This document shows positions 7,018 to 15,874 of a stretch of 28,956 bases of DNA, one piece after another. The position numbers were made by a program, and so were the translations under genes. Numbering within the stretch: the first letter of the stretch is position 1; the number at the start of each line of letters is the position of its first letter. The stretch covers positions 1 to 28,956 of the forward strand of contig CAYXWM010000037.1 of the NCBI GenBank assembly GCA_964468805.1. The letters are read 5' to 3'. The notes beneath the pieces are model-generated. The model had not been told where the DNA came from. It did no database searches and saw only the letters and a list, made by a program, of their open reading frames with translations. Origin of the DNA: CAYXWM01 sp964468805. Lineage in GTDB: Bacteria; Bacillota; Clostridia; Lachnospirales; WRBF01.

Positions 7018-7944
7018 ATGAATAATACCGATTTCGACAGTTCCGTCAGAGCAAAAAAAGCATATAAGGTTTCAAGAGATTCCATAATTATAAATACAAT
7101 TCTGTCGGCAGTCAAGGCTGTTACAGGCATATTTGCACAAAGTTCCGCTCTTGTTTCCGATGCGGCGCACAGTTTTTCCGATGTTTTCAGCACAGTTATA
7201 GTAATGCTGGGCATAAAATTTGCAAACAAGGCAGAGGATAAAAACCATCCCTACGGTCACGAAAAATTCGAAGCCATAGCCGGAACATTGCTGGCGGTTA
7301 TGTTGTTTGCAACGGCTGTGGGAATCGGCATAAACGGGTTCAGTCAAATTCGAGAGGCTTTGGAGGGCGGTCTGCCGGCTCCGGGTTATCTCGCCGCCGT
7401 AATTGCCGTTCTGTCCGTTGTAACCAAAGAATTTATGTATCAAATAACCAAAAAAACGGCAAAAGAAATAAATAGTCCCGCTTTAATGGCTGACGCTTGG
7501 CACCACCGTTCCGATGCTTTTTCTTCCATAGGAAGTTTGGTAGGTATACTTGGCGCCATTTTGGGCTTTCCCGTATTGGACCCGGCGGCATCGGTAGTTA
7601 TAGCCTTCTTTGTAGCCAAGGTTGCCTTGGATATTTTTAAAGAATCCGTTAATCAAACCGTGGATACAGCTTGCAGTGACGAACAGTTATCCCTGATAAC
7701 CGGACTAATACTCAATACAGAGGGCGTTATCAAAATCGATACCCTTAAAACCAGAGTACACGCCAACCGTATTTATATCGATACTGAAATTGCCGTTAGC
7801 GACAAAATAACCTTTGTAGACGCACATAACATAGCAGAATCCGTACACGATAAAATCGAGCAAGAGATGCCTGCCGTAAAACATTGTACAGTACACGTAA
7901 ATCCTTACGACGAGATCGGCGATAATGCAGAAACAATTAAATAA
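7018..7944 (+). CDS. Cation diffusion facilitator family transporter
   Basis: A CDF-type proton/metal antiporter of the inner membrane, exporting Zn, Fe, Mn or a similar divalent cation. Six hydrophobic segments are visible. The metal-site motifs are SDAAHSFSD in TM2 and ADAWHHRSDAFSS in TM5, with HPYGHEKFE between TM2 and TM3. The C-terminal cytosolic domain (about 210-295) carries the His-rich metal-binding ferredoxin-like fold ending KHCTVHVNP. Length (308) is typical. AAAGGAG (7006-7012) is 5 bases before ATG 7018. It stands alone, divergent from the AI-2E permease and closed by a strong terminator. Confidence 0.93.
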   Translation: MNNTDFDSSVRAKKAYKVSRDSIIINTILSAVKAVTGIFAQSSALVSDAAHSFSDVFSTVIVMLGIKFANKAEDKNHPYGHEKFEAIAGTLLAVMLFATAVGIGINGFSQIREALEGGLPAPGYLAAVIAVLSVVTKEFMYQITKKTAKEINSPALMADAWHHRSDAFSSIGSLVGILGAILGFPVLDPAASVVIAFFVAKVALDIFKESVNQTVDTACSDEQLSLITGLILNTEGVIKIDTLKTRVHANRIYIDTEIAVSDKITFVDAHNIAESVHDKIEQEMPAVKHCTVHVNPYDEIGDNAETIK

Positions 7945-7956
7945 GTCTAATTTCTT

Positions 7957-7983
7957 ACCCACTTTATCGGTGGGATTTTTTTT
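7957..7983 (+). terminator. Intrinsic terminator of the CDF transporter gene
   Basis: CCCAC (7958-7962) pairs with GTGGG (7970-7974) around a 7-base loop; an A and T8 follow directly. Confidence 0.85.
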
Positions 7984-7990
7984 GCTTAAA

Positions 7991-8022
7991 TAACGTGAGT
8001 TCAAGGAAGTGCTTTCACGTTA
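7991..8022. repeat. TAACGTGA inverted repeat, copy 1
   Basis: TAACGTGA (7991-7998) and TCACGTTA (8015-8022) are perfect complements. The left 14 bases, TAACGTGAGTTCAA, recur exactly at 9148-9161. It lies downstream of corA on the minus strand and may help end that transcript. Confidence 0.55.
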
Positions 8023-8126
8023 CGGATACTGTTTTTACAGGGTTTCTATGCATAAATGTGAGAATACTTCAGGAAGTTCGTTGAGTTTTTAAATTCATTA
8101 ACTTGCATTAATTATAACCGGAAGTA

Positions 8127-9065
8127 CTACAACTTTTTCTTTTTAAAGAGATAATAAAGCAAACCTGTGCAAAGCATGACGCAAAGGGCAACAATCAGCC
8201 AAAAACCAAAGGACACATTCTGCAAGGGATTTGGAGTATTCATGGACATAAATCCCGATATTATCAAGGGTATTCCCACAGTGGAGACAATGGCGGACAA
8301 TATTTTCAAGCTTATATTAATATTGTTGGAAATAAGCGAAGTAAGGGCAACCATGGTACTGGAAAGAATATCGCTGTAGATTTTTGCCATTTCAATTGCC
8401 TGTTTGTTTTCGGTGATAATATCCTCCAAAAGGTCTTCATCTTCAGGATATTTTTTAATAAAGTCATACCTCAACAGCTTTTCGATAACCAATTCGTTGG
8501 CACGCAAAGATGTGGAGAAGTAAACAAGGCTCTTTTCCAATTCCATTAACTGAATCAATTCTCTGTTCATCATGGTTTTGTGGAGCTTGGACAGAATATT
8601 GTTGCTGTGCCTGTCTATTTGTTTAAGGTGCTTTAAGAACAAAGCGGCGTTTCGGTAGAGTATTTGCAATACAAAGCGGGATTTTTTATAAGTATAAAAG
8701 GTCTTTACATTGCTGTTGGCGAAATTTTTAATTACTATGGTTTCTTTCAGAGATACGGTCAATATTCCCGTTGAGGTATAAACTATGCCCAAGGGATAGG
8801 TTTCGTATACCACAGAATCACGCTTAAACTCCACCAAGGGTATATCCACAACTATTAGAACATTTCCGCTTTCTTCGTCCAATTCTATACGAGAACGTTC
8901 TTCTTCGTCCAAAGCCGCCCGAACAAAGTCCACATCAACGGATAATGCGTCGGAAGCCTGTTGTATTTCCAGCTCCGTTGGTGTAACCAAATTAATCCAG
9001 ATACCGTCCTCTATGCTGTCGGTGACATTTAGACCGTTTTCTGTAGATTTATATATAGTCATCAT
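8127..9065 (-). CDS. CorA-type divalent cation transporter, divergent
   Basis: A 312-residue protein of the CorA family: a cytosolic alpha/beta N-terminal domain, a long helical stalk (about 150-245) and two C-terminal membrane helices ending in a Lys-rich tail. In classical CorA a GMN tripeptide ends TM1 and forms the selectivity filter. Here the corresponding segment reads GFMSMNTP, so Gly is replaced by Ser. That places it in a divergent branch whose ion (Mg, Co, Ni or Zn) cannot be told from sequence. The start is ATG 9065 or 9062, after AAGGGATGA. It is 160 bases downstream of galT on the same strand. Confidence 0.88.
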   Translation of the reverse strand: MMTIYKSTENGLNVTDSIEDGIWINLVTPTELEIQQASDALSVDVDFVRAALDEEERSRIELDEESGNVLIVVDIPLVEFKRDSVVYETYPLGIVYTSTGILTVSLKETIVIKNFANSNVKTFYTYKKSRFVLQILYRNAALFLKHLKQIDRHSNNILSKLHKTMMNRELIQLMELEKSLVYFSTSLRANELVIEKLLRYDFIKKYPEDEDLLEDIITENKQAIEMAKIYSDILSSTMVALTSLISNNINISLKILSAIVSTVGIPLIISGFMSMNTPNPLQNVSFGFWLIVALCVMLCTGLLYYLFKKKKL

Positions 9066-9146
9066 ATGAAATCATCCCTTTCCGATTAGTTACCGGTTTA
9101 GCAGCGTTGATAAGCAGAGCAAAACCGTTTCAAAGGGTTTTGTAAT

Positions 9147-9205
9147 TTAACGTGAGTTCAACTTAGCCGAACAATTAGCCCGGCAATTCATCAAACTCAC
9201 ATTAA
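9147..9205. repeat. TAACGTGA inverted repeat, copy 2
   Basis: TTAACGTGAGTT (9147-9158) pairs with AACTCACATTAA (9194-9205) with one G-T difference, and a GCCG/CGGC pair lies inside. It lies between the galT stop and corA on the minus strand. It shares its left end with 7991-8004 and its first half with 24816-24844. Confidence 0.55.
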
Positions 9206-9226
9206 TTTAAGCAGGATAAAAATTTC

Positions 9227-10162
9227 CTACAGATTAAGTTTTTCTATGGTTTCACGCAGTTTTGCGGCGGCTTCTTCCGGTTCACAGGAATTAATATAGC
9301 AACCGGTGGTAAGCTCGAAACCTGCCAAATTTCCCACACGGGGAATAACAGTAAAGTAAAAATGCCAATCTTTGTCGTCACAGGATACAGGACTGTTACT
9401 GAAACAAATATTGTAAGAAATATGCTTAAATATTGAGTAGTAAGCATTTATTACTTTTTTTATAACCACCGCAAAATTCTCAAGGGTTTTATTGCCGGCC
9501 CGTCCGAAATTGCTCAAGTGGTCTAGGGTTGAAACCGTAACCCCGTAATAGAAGAAGGAAGCATAAGGCACATAAGCAACTACATCACCCTGCCTGCAAA
9601 CAATTAAGCGATCCAGGGACTTATGTATGTCGCAAAGGTAACAGGAGTTATGCTCCTTGCGATATTTTGCGAAATTGGCCGCAACAGTCTTATGTTGATT
9701 GGGTATTATGGGCATGGCTAAAATTTGCCAATGGGAATGAGCCAAGGTTGCACCGGCATCCATACCTTCGTTTTTAAAAACCTGTACGGAGGCAACGCCT
9801 TCATGGCCTGTATAATATTCTACCCGGTCCCTTATGGTTTCCAGCAACAGGGCTGTATCCTCCACAGAGAATTCATGCAGGCGTTCATTATGCACGGGAG
9901 TATCCACCACTACTTCATGGAAGCCGAAGCCCTCATTGGTGCTTTGATCCAACACGGGATAGAGATTGGGTATAACGCGAACACGCCCGTGTTTATAAAT
10001 CTCCTCTGAGGTTAAGTGCCTATTTTCCGGGCAAAAGGGACAATTTTCGCTTTCCACCGCTATAGGCCCTCGAACCTTTTTGTAATCGCTGGGTCTTGTA
10101 CCCCGTTTGGTGGCTATGCTGACCCATTGTCCCGTTAAATAATCTTGTCTTAATTCAGTCAC
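9227..10162 (-). CDS. galT: Galactose-1-phosphate uridylyltransferase-like protein (HIT superfamily)
   Basis: GalT-type enzymes swap UMP between UDP-glucose and hexose-1-phosphate through a uridylyl-histidine. The N-terminus LRQDYLTGQWVSIA is characteristic. C41 and C44 in CPFCPENR resemble a zinc site. The active-site region is HSHWQ (H142, H144, Q146), with H144 aligning with the nucleophile of E. coli HPHCQ. A second Cys pair sits in CYLCDIH. I chose GTG 10162, 6 bases after AGAGGA and overlapping the upstream stop as GTGA; an in-frame ATG at 10192 would add 10 residues of doubtful value. No galK or galE is nearby, so the nucleotide and sugar specificity are uncertain. Confidence 0.85.
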   Translation of the reverse strand: MTELRQDYLTGQWVSIATKRGTRPSDYKKVRGPIAVESENCPFCPENRHLTSEEIYKHGRVRVIPNLYPVLDQSTNEGFGFHEVVVDTPVHNERLHEFSVEDTALLLETIRDRVEYYTGHEGVASVQVFKNEGMDAGATLAHSHWQILAMPIIPNQHKTVAANFAKYRKEHNSCYLCDIHKSLDRLIVCRQGDVVAYVPYASFFYYGVTVSTLDHLSNFGRAGNKTLENFAVVIKKVINAYYSIFKHISYNICFSNSPVSCDDKDWHFYFTVIPRVGNLAGFELTTGCYINSCEPEEAAAKLRETIEKLNL

Positions 10163-11748
10163 GCCTGTTCCTCTTTTCGGACGATAAACCATTCATTTAT
10201 ATTGGAAAAACGGTTATTTATCGTAGGATTTTTCGGCCCCGCCACTTTTTTGTCCGTAAGCAGAGCGTGTTGCCTGAAGGCTATACCCAAACAAGGATAG
10301 TCCATACCAAAAAGCTGTTGTATGCTTTTATACGTGTTTTTTTGCGAGGTTTCATCCGGCGCCGTTAAGACCTCCGCAAGTAACCTGTCCATTTCTTCGC
10401 TTGCATAACCGAAATAATTCTGTGAACCGTTGGAATGAAAGGCAAAGGATAAATCTGTAGAAGGTGTCATATTAAAGCCGCCTACGAACAGGTCAAAATC
10501 CTTTGATTTTATCTTTTCGGCATATTCCGAAGGAGGCAACCGGTAAATTTCCGTTGCTATTCCCGGCTGCTTTAGGTTTTCGGCCAGGGCCTCCGCTACC
10601 TTTAAGCCCTCGGTATTTTCATTATTAACTATGATTCTCAGCGAAGAACCGCTTTGTAAGGCGGTTTTGCTCAACAAGCTTTTCGTAAGATTCATGTCGT
10701 AAACTCTTTTGGAAACGCTTGGGTCATAAGCCCAATTGAAAGGGCTTACCGGGGTGGTTGCCGCAGAGGCGTTGCCTGCATATATTCTTTTGATTATATC
10801 GTCTATATCCAAGGCATAGGACAGGGCACGGCGAGTTTCCACGTCCTTGAATACGGAAGTTTTACAGTTAAAGCCTATAAAGTCAAAATAACCTGTTTGC
10901 ATAAGGGTAGTTTCCGCTGATTTGTCTCCGCTTAAACTGACCCATTGGGCCACGTCCGATACGGTAACATCGGTAACTCCCTGTACAAAGGAATACAAAT
11001 CCGTTTCCTTGTCCGGACTGATTATAACCAAAATTTCATCAATGTAAGCCTTGGGCTTAAAACAAGTTTGGCTGACTTCCAGTCTCATTTCCTTAGGATT
11101 GGTATATGAAACGAAATTATACAAGCCGTTACCTACGGGAGACATATTTTTTTTGTTGCCGGGATCTTTTTCGTTTTGATAATAATGCTTTGGTATAATG
11201 GGAAAACACAGCAGAGAGTTAATATTTCCTACGGGATTTATGTAGTTTATTGTCACTGTGTCTCCGCCGGTACTGCGACAATCCGCAATATATTGAGCGT
11301 ATTTACCGTAGATGCTTTGTGGATTGGCTTTTATCGTTTCCACAGAAAAAATAACGTCGTTTACAGACATTTTTTTCCCGTCGCTCCAATAAACATCGTC
11401 CCGCAAAGTCAAGGTTACGCTCATGGCATCAGCCGATACGTTCATATCTTTTGCCAGATTGGGAACGGGTTTTTGCTTTTCGTCCAAACTGACCAAAGGC
11501 TCAAACATAAGTTTCAATGCATTATCCACGGTCTCATCGGGATTAAGCAGAGGATTAAGAGTAATGGGCTGACGCATGGACATTGTAAGAGTACCGCCGC
11601 TTTGAGGAGAAGGATTCTCTGTGGGTTTTGGAGTTTCCGTCGGTTTGGGAGTTTCCGTGGGTAGAGGTTCATCGGGACTCACATTCACGCAACCGCCAAG
11701 AATTACTGCCAACAACAATATAATTATAAAATTTCTCATTTGTAACAT
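10159..11748 (-). CDS. Extracellular solute-binding lipoprotein, family 5
   Basis: A 529-residue ABC-type binding protein of the oligopeptide/dipeptide class (SBP_bac_5). The lipoprotein signal ends LGGC (C20), so it should be anchored to the outer face of the membrane. A linker of PTETPK-type repeats (about residues 28-50) follows. The mature domain opens with GGTLTMSM..PITLNPLLNPDE and includes LRDDVYWSDGKKMSVNDVIFS and the conserved RRALSYALDIDDIIK. AGGTGA precedes ATG 11748. No permease or ATPase gene is in the window, so it is either an orphan or uses a distant transporter. Its stop overlaps the galT start, and it follows a lytic transglycosylase by 8 bases. Confidence 0.9.
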   Translation of the reverse strand: MLQMRNFIIILLLAVILGGCVNVSPDEPLPTETPKPTETPKPTENPSPQSGGTLTMSMRQPITLNPLLNPDETVDNALKLMFEPLVSLDEKQKPVPNLAKDMNVSADAMSVTLTLRDDVYWSDGKKMSVNDVIFSVETIKANPQSIYGKYAQYIADCRSTGGDTVTINYINPVGNINSLLCFPIIPKHYYQNEKDPGNKKNMSPVGNGLYNFVSYTNPKEMRLEVSQTCFKPKAYIDEILVIISPDKETDLYSFVQGVTDVTVSDVAQWVSLSGDKSAETTLMQTGYFDFIGFNCKTSVFKDVETRRALSYALDIDDIIKRIYAGNASAATTPVSPFNWAYDPSVSKRVYDMNLTKSLLSKTALQSGSSLRIIVNNENTEGLKVAEALAENLKQPGIATEIYRLPPSEYAEKIKSKDFDLFVGGFNMTPSTDLSFAFHSNGSQNYFGYASEEMDRLLAEVLTAPDETSQKNTYKSIQQLFGMDYPCLGIAFRQHALLTDKKVAGPKNPTINNRFSNINEWFIVRKEEQA

Positions 11749-11756
11749 TGTATCAC

Positions 11757-12299
11757 CTAGTCCATAAATAAGCGGTATAATTTAATATTAAACAAAACCT
11801 TGTCTATATAGCTTTGCGTTTGAGGAAACGGGATGGCGGAGAGATTTAGACCATCCTTACTGTATTTGGGGTTTTTAAGCCAGCCGGAAACATTTCCGCT
11901 GCCGGCATTGTAAGCCGCCAAGGTTTTGACTATATCACCCTTGTAATTTTTTAAAAGTTTCTTTAGATAATATGTTCCTAATTTAATGTTGATATCCGGC
12001 TCTGTTAAGCGGTCTTTGTCATAATCGGTCATGCCCAATTCTTTAGCCAGCCAAGCAGCCGTAGAGTCTTTTAATTGCATTAAGCCCTTGGCTCCCTTGT
12101 TGGAAAGAGCATCTTCTTTAAACCGGCTTTCGGCATGAATTACGGCACAAATCAGCTCCGGCTCCACGTCATACTCTTGGGCATAAGTTTTTATCAGTTC
12201 CACATATTTTAAGGGGTACATTATATTAAATACAAACAATATTCCGGCAACTACCGCTGCCGTTCCTAATAAAAAAAACAAATACTTGCGTTTTCGCAG
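11757..12299 (-). CDS. Membrane-anchored lytic transglycosylase (SLT domain)
   Basis: Cleaves the MurNAc-GlcNAc bond of peptidoglycan to give 1,6-anhydro ends; the SLT/lysozyme fold spans about residues 35-165. The catalytic Glu is in AVIHAESRFKEDALS, followed by GAKGLMQL and the late LAAYNAGSGNVSGWL and PQTQSYIDKV. A single N-terminal hydrophobic segment anchors it outside the cell. The usual start call would be TTG 12281, but that codon has no ribosome site. An in-frame CTG at 12299 lies about 8 bases after AAGGGGG and adds RKRKY before the membrane segment, a proper signal n-region, so I prefer it. Same strand as polA and coaE. Confidence 0.9.
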   Translation of the reverse strand: MRKRKYLFFLLGTAAVVAGILFVFNIMYPLKYVELIKTYAQEYDVEPELICAVIHAESRFKEDALSNKGAKGLMQLKDSTAAWLAKELGMTDYDKDRLTEPDINIKLGTYYLKKLLKNYKGDIVKTLAAYNAGSGNVSGWLKNPKYSKDGLNLSAIPFPQTQSYIDKVLFNIKLYRLFMD

Positions 12300-12349
12300 C
12301 TAAATATACCCCCTTTCTTCAATTTCAGACAAGAAAAAATCAAATAAAG

Positions 12350-12991
12350 TTATTTATTTGTCTTTGGCATTTGCAATTGTTGATTATTCAGCAAATTATA
12401 ATAATGATCTAAAACAAAATCCTCCAAGGATTGCAAATCGCCTTCGTTTTCTATAAGCAAATCCGCAAATTGTTTTAGATATTCAAATTTGGATTGACTG
12501 TTAAAACGATTATAAACTTGCTCATAAGTGCAGTTATCACGTTTGGTTATGCGTTTGGCACGAGTTTCCGCACTTGCATACACTACCCAGGTTTGATGGC
12601 AGACCTTATGCAAGTCGGCTTCAATAAGCAAGGGAGCGTCCATGATTATAGCCTTATAATTGTTGTTTCGGTTAGCGTCGTTAATTTGTCGGAAAGATTC
12701 TTCCAATATATATTTGTGAGATATATCCATCAGTTTAATCCTGAGGTTTTCGTTGGTAAAGATTATATCTCCCAGCAATTTGCGGTTTATGGTCTTATCC
12801 GGTAAGAGAATTTTGCTTCCAAAGGATTCCAATGTTTCATTATATGCCGGTTTACCCGGTTGCATGATTTCCCGAGAAATTTTGTCCGCATCCACTATAC
12901 AAGCTTTATGATTTGATAGAATTCCCGAAACCACGCTCTTACCGGAACCGCTGTTGCCGGTTAGCCCCAGCAATAATTTATTTAACTTCAT
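12350..12991 (-). CDS. coaE: Dephospho-CoA kinase
   Basis: CoaE phosphorylates the 3'-OH of the ribose of dephospho-CoA, the last step of coenzyme A synthesis. The P-loop is GLTGNSGSGKS (about residues 9-19). DADKISREI, DAPLLIEADL and the lid-region RAKRITKRDN are family blocks. From ATG 12991 the protein is 213 residues, slightly longer than usual because of a Gln/Asn-rich tail. I chose this ATG because GGGTGA lies 8 bases upstream; ATG 13009 would add six unlikely residues. It overlaps the end of polA by 14 bases, so translation is coupled. Confidence 0.94.
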   Translation of the reverse strand: MKLNKLLLGLTGNSGSGKSVVSGILSNHKACIVDADKISREIMQPGKPAYNETLESFGSKILLPDKTINRKLLGDIIFTNENLRIKLMDISHKYILEESFRQINDANRNNNYKAIIMDAPLLIEADLHKVCHQTWVVYASAETRAKRITKRDNCTYEQVYNRFNSQSKFEYLKQFADLLIENEGDLQSLEDFVLDHYYNLLNNQQLQMPKTNK

Positions 12992-15596
12992 ACCAATTAT
13001 CACCCACATGAATATCGGTTTCCAAGGCGACTTTTAAACGGACGGCGTTTTCCATCTCGGTTTTCATAATTTGCTTAACGATTTCCGTTTCGTCCTTTGC
13101 TACTTCCAAAAGAAGTTCGTCGTGTACCTGTAGAATCATACGAGACTTTAGGTTTTGTTCCTTTAAGGCTGAATGTACCTTAATCATGGCAATTTTTATA
13201 ATATCCGCCGCTGTTCCCTGTATGGGCATATTCATGGCAACCCGTTCGCCGAAGCCTCTTTGGATGAAATTTGATGACTGCAATTGAGGGATTTCGCGTC
13301 TGCGGTTGAATATGGTTGAGGCATAGCCGTCTTGTTTTGCCTTGGCTATGGTGTGATCCAGATATTGTTTTACCTTGGGGTATTTTTCAAAATAGCTTTG
13401 GATATACTTTTCGGCTTCTTTTTTGCTTATACTTAAATCCTGACCCAAAGAGAACCCGGAGATACCGTAAACTATACCGAAATTTACAGCCTTTGCATTA
13501 CTTCTTTGCAAAGAGGTAACTTGATCCAGGGGTACTTTAAAAACCTGTGAAGCGGTCAGGGTGTGTATATCAACGCCTTCGTTAAAGGCATTGATTAAAG
13601 TCTCGTCGTCGGCAATATGAGCCAAAACACGTAACTCTATTTGGCTGTAATCGCCGTCCATGAAAACAAAGCCCTCATCGGGTATAAAAATCTTTCGCAA
13701 TTGTCTACCCAAATCCAGCCTTACGGGAATATTTTGAAGATTGGGGTCGGAACTGCTGATTCTGCCGGTGGAGGTTATGGTTTGATTGAAAGTAGAGTGA
13801 ATTTTGCCGGTGTTTTCGTCTATTACGGACAATAAACCTTCTACATAGGTGGATTTCAGCTTCATATGAGTGCGGTAATCCAAAACCTTTCGGACTATTT
13901 CATGCTTGTCCGCCAACTTCTCCAATACTTCCGCGGCTGTGGAGTAGCCCTGTTTTGTACGCTTTGTACCCTTTAAGCCCAATTTCTCAAACAAAATTAC
14001 TCCCAATTGAGACGGAGAATTAATATTAAATTCTTCACCGGCTAAATTATATATTTCTGCGGTCAACTGTTCAAGGACTTTATCAAGATTTTCACCAAAT
14101 TTTACAAGCTGTTCACGATCGGTTCTGATACCGTACAGTTCCATGTCCTTTAAAACCGCGGCAAGAGGCAATTCTATTTCGTAATAGACCTTAGTCTGAT
14201 GGAATTCATTGAGTTTTTCCTTCATTATATTATGACTGCGGAATACTACATCTGCAAGACGAGCGGTATAATCCAAATATTCCTTTGAAGACTTGCTTTT
14301 CAGAATATTTTCAAAGGAATCGAAACTTTCGCCCAAGTATGTTTCGGCTACATATTCATAACCGTAACTGCCCTTGTTTGAATCCAAAATATAGGCTGCC
14401 AAGGTAGTATCAAATACTATATTGTTGATATTTGTATTGAAATTGTGGGCAAAAACCATTTCCTGCTTGGAGTCAAAGACTGCCTTAGGAATGTCACTTT
14501 CAAAAAATGGCTTGAAAATATCATAAATCTCGCCGGGATTATTGTTAAAGGGTACTACTGCATTTATTCCATCGGCAACGAAGCCCATAGTAAAGCCTTG
14601 GTTTTTCCCGGTAAATACCGTTGAAAAGGCAACAAAGCTTTTCTTCGACAAAATTTCCGATAATTCACGGAGTTTTTCATTGCTTTCCGGTATTTCATAA
14701 TTAATGCCTTTTATGGGTGCTTGTTTTTCTTTTTGAGTAAAACGAGTGATGTGTGACTTAAAGGAAAGTCGCTTAATTTCCTCCAAGGCTTCTTCGTTGT
14801 ACATATCCTCAATGGAGGTTTCCTCCAAGGAAAACTCAACGGGTACATCACAAACTATGGTGGCAAGTTCCTTGCTCAACAGGGCAAGATCTTTATGCAG
14901 AGTTAAATTTTCCGAAGCCTTTTTCGGTTTGATTTCATGAGCGTTGGCAATGGCGTTTTCAACGGTTTTATAGTCCTTGATTATTTTAATTGCCGTTTTT
15001 TCGCCTATGCCGGGCACCCCGGGAATATTGTCCGAGGCATCGCCCATAAGAGCCTTTACATCTATAAATTCCTTAGCGTTTACGCCGTATTTTTCTTCCA
15101 AATCACGTTCCGTATAATCCTGAATTTCTGTCTTGCCGGCGACGGTTTTGGGAATTTTGATTAGGGTATTTTTCCCGGCAACCTGCAACAAATCTCGGTC
15201 TCCGGAAAGTATCACAGTATACAGCCCCAGGTTTTCGGATTTTTTCGCAAGAGTACCCAGAATATCATCTGCTTCGTAACCTTCAAGCTCCATAGTTTTG
15301 ATTTTCATTTTGTGAAGCAGATTTTTAAGCAACGGCATTTGACATTTTAATTCCGGGGGCATACCCTTTCTGGTACCTTTATAAGTTTCCGATTTTTCGT
15401 GACGAAAGTTTGGGGCATGGGTATCAAAAGCCACCACAGCATATTTGGGTTGTTCCGCATCCAAAATTTTAAAAAGTATATTTAAGAAACCGTACACCGC
15501 ATTAGTCAACTCTCCTTGGGCATTAGTCAGCAGGGGCAGGGCGTAGAAGGCACGGTTTACTATACTGTTTCCGTCTATGAGTAAAATTTTATCCAA
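12978..15596 (-). CDS. polA: DNA polymerase I
   Basis: Repair and Okazaki-fragment polymerase, 872 residues. The 5'-3' exonuclease domain (about 1-290) has LLIDGNSIVNRAFYALP and ALMGDASDNIPGVPGIGEKTA. The middle domain (about 310-470) corresponds to the 3'-5' exonuclease, but the DxE motif is replaced by AFSTVFTG, so proofreading is probably lost as in Bacillus and Taq PolI. The polymerase domain has motif A DGDYSQIELRVLAHIADD, the O-helix RSNAKAVNFGIVYGISGF and motif C LQVHDELLLEV. It starts at TTG 15596, 7 bases after GGAGG. It leads the polA-coaE-transglycosylase-binding protein-galT run. Confidence 0.96.
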   Translation of the reverse strand: MDKILLIDGNSIVNRAFYALPLLTNAQGELTNAVYGFLNILFKILDAEQPKYAVVAFDTHAPNFRHEKSETYKGTRKGMPPELKCQMPLLKNLLHKMKIKTMELEGYEADDILGTLAKKSENLGLYTVILSGDRDLLQVAGKNTLIKIPKTVAGKTEIQDYTERDLEEKYGVNAKEFIDVKALMGDASDNIPGVPGIGEKTAIKIIKDYKTVENAIANAHEIKPKKASENLTLHKDLALLSKELATIVCDVPVEFSLEETSIEDMYNEEALEEIKRLSFKSHITRFTQKEKQAPIKGINYEIPESNEKLRELSEILSKKSFVAFSTVFTGKNQGFTMGFVADGINAVVPFNNNPGEIYDIFKPFFESDIPKAVFDSKQEMVFAHNFNTNINNIVFDTTLAAYILDSNKGSYGYEYVAETYLGESFDSFENILKSKSSKEYLDYTARLADVVFRSHNIMKEKLNEFHQTKVYYEIELPLAAVLKDMELYGIRTDREQLVKFGENLDKVLEQLTAEIYNLAGEEFNINSPSQLGVILFEKLGLKGTKRTKQGYSTAAEVLEKLADKHEIVRKVLDYRTHMKLKSTYVEGLLSVIDENTGKIHSTFNQTITSTGRISSSDPNLQNIPVRLDLGRQLRKIFIPDEGFVFMDGDYSQIELRVLAHIADDETLINAFNEGVDIHTLTASQVFKVPLDQVTSLQRSNAKAVNFGIVYGISGFSLGQDLSISKKEAEKYIQSYFEKYPKVKQYLDHTIAKAKQDGYASTIFNRRREIPQLQSSNFIQRGFGERVAMNMPIQGTAADIIKIAMIKVHSALKEQNLKSRMILQVHDELLLEVAKDETEIVKQIMKTEMENAVRLKVALETDIHVGDNWYEVK

Positions 15597-15874
15597 TAGA
15601 TTTCCTCCGTATTAAGCGAAATAAGACGATATATAAATGTAGATTATTTTTTTAGAACAGATATAAGAGAGTCTGTAAAGAGATTTTTAGGAATTAACTT
15701 CGACCCAATAAAGTATACTTAAATGCCATTCCGGGTTCTGAGTATACATGAAAATGCTCCGAAATTCCAAAAGTATTTCGGAACGTTTAATATGAGAGAA
15801 CACACGGTAATTTACTATATATATTACATTATTAAACAGAACTTTGCAAATTAAAAATAAATTTAAAATTCCTA
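15597..15874. other. Divergent intergenic region, polA to rubredoxin cassette
   Basis: No supported gene. The region is very AT-rich. A hairpin with the stem TCCGAAAT/ATTTCGGA lies at about 15757-15782, and two GTATAC palindromes flank 15712-15745. A minus-strand ORF through here has a composition typical of chance translation and overlaps the cassette promoter. I could not place a convincing polA promoter. Confidence 0.4.

Noticed and set aside
15712..15745. Two GTATAC palindromes as an operator pair
   Set aside because: Six-base palindromes in AT-rich DNA are common, and nothing else supports a site.
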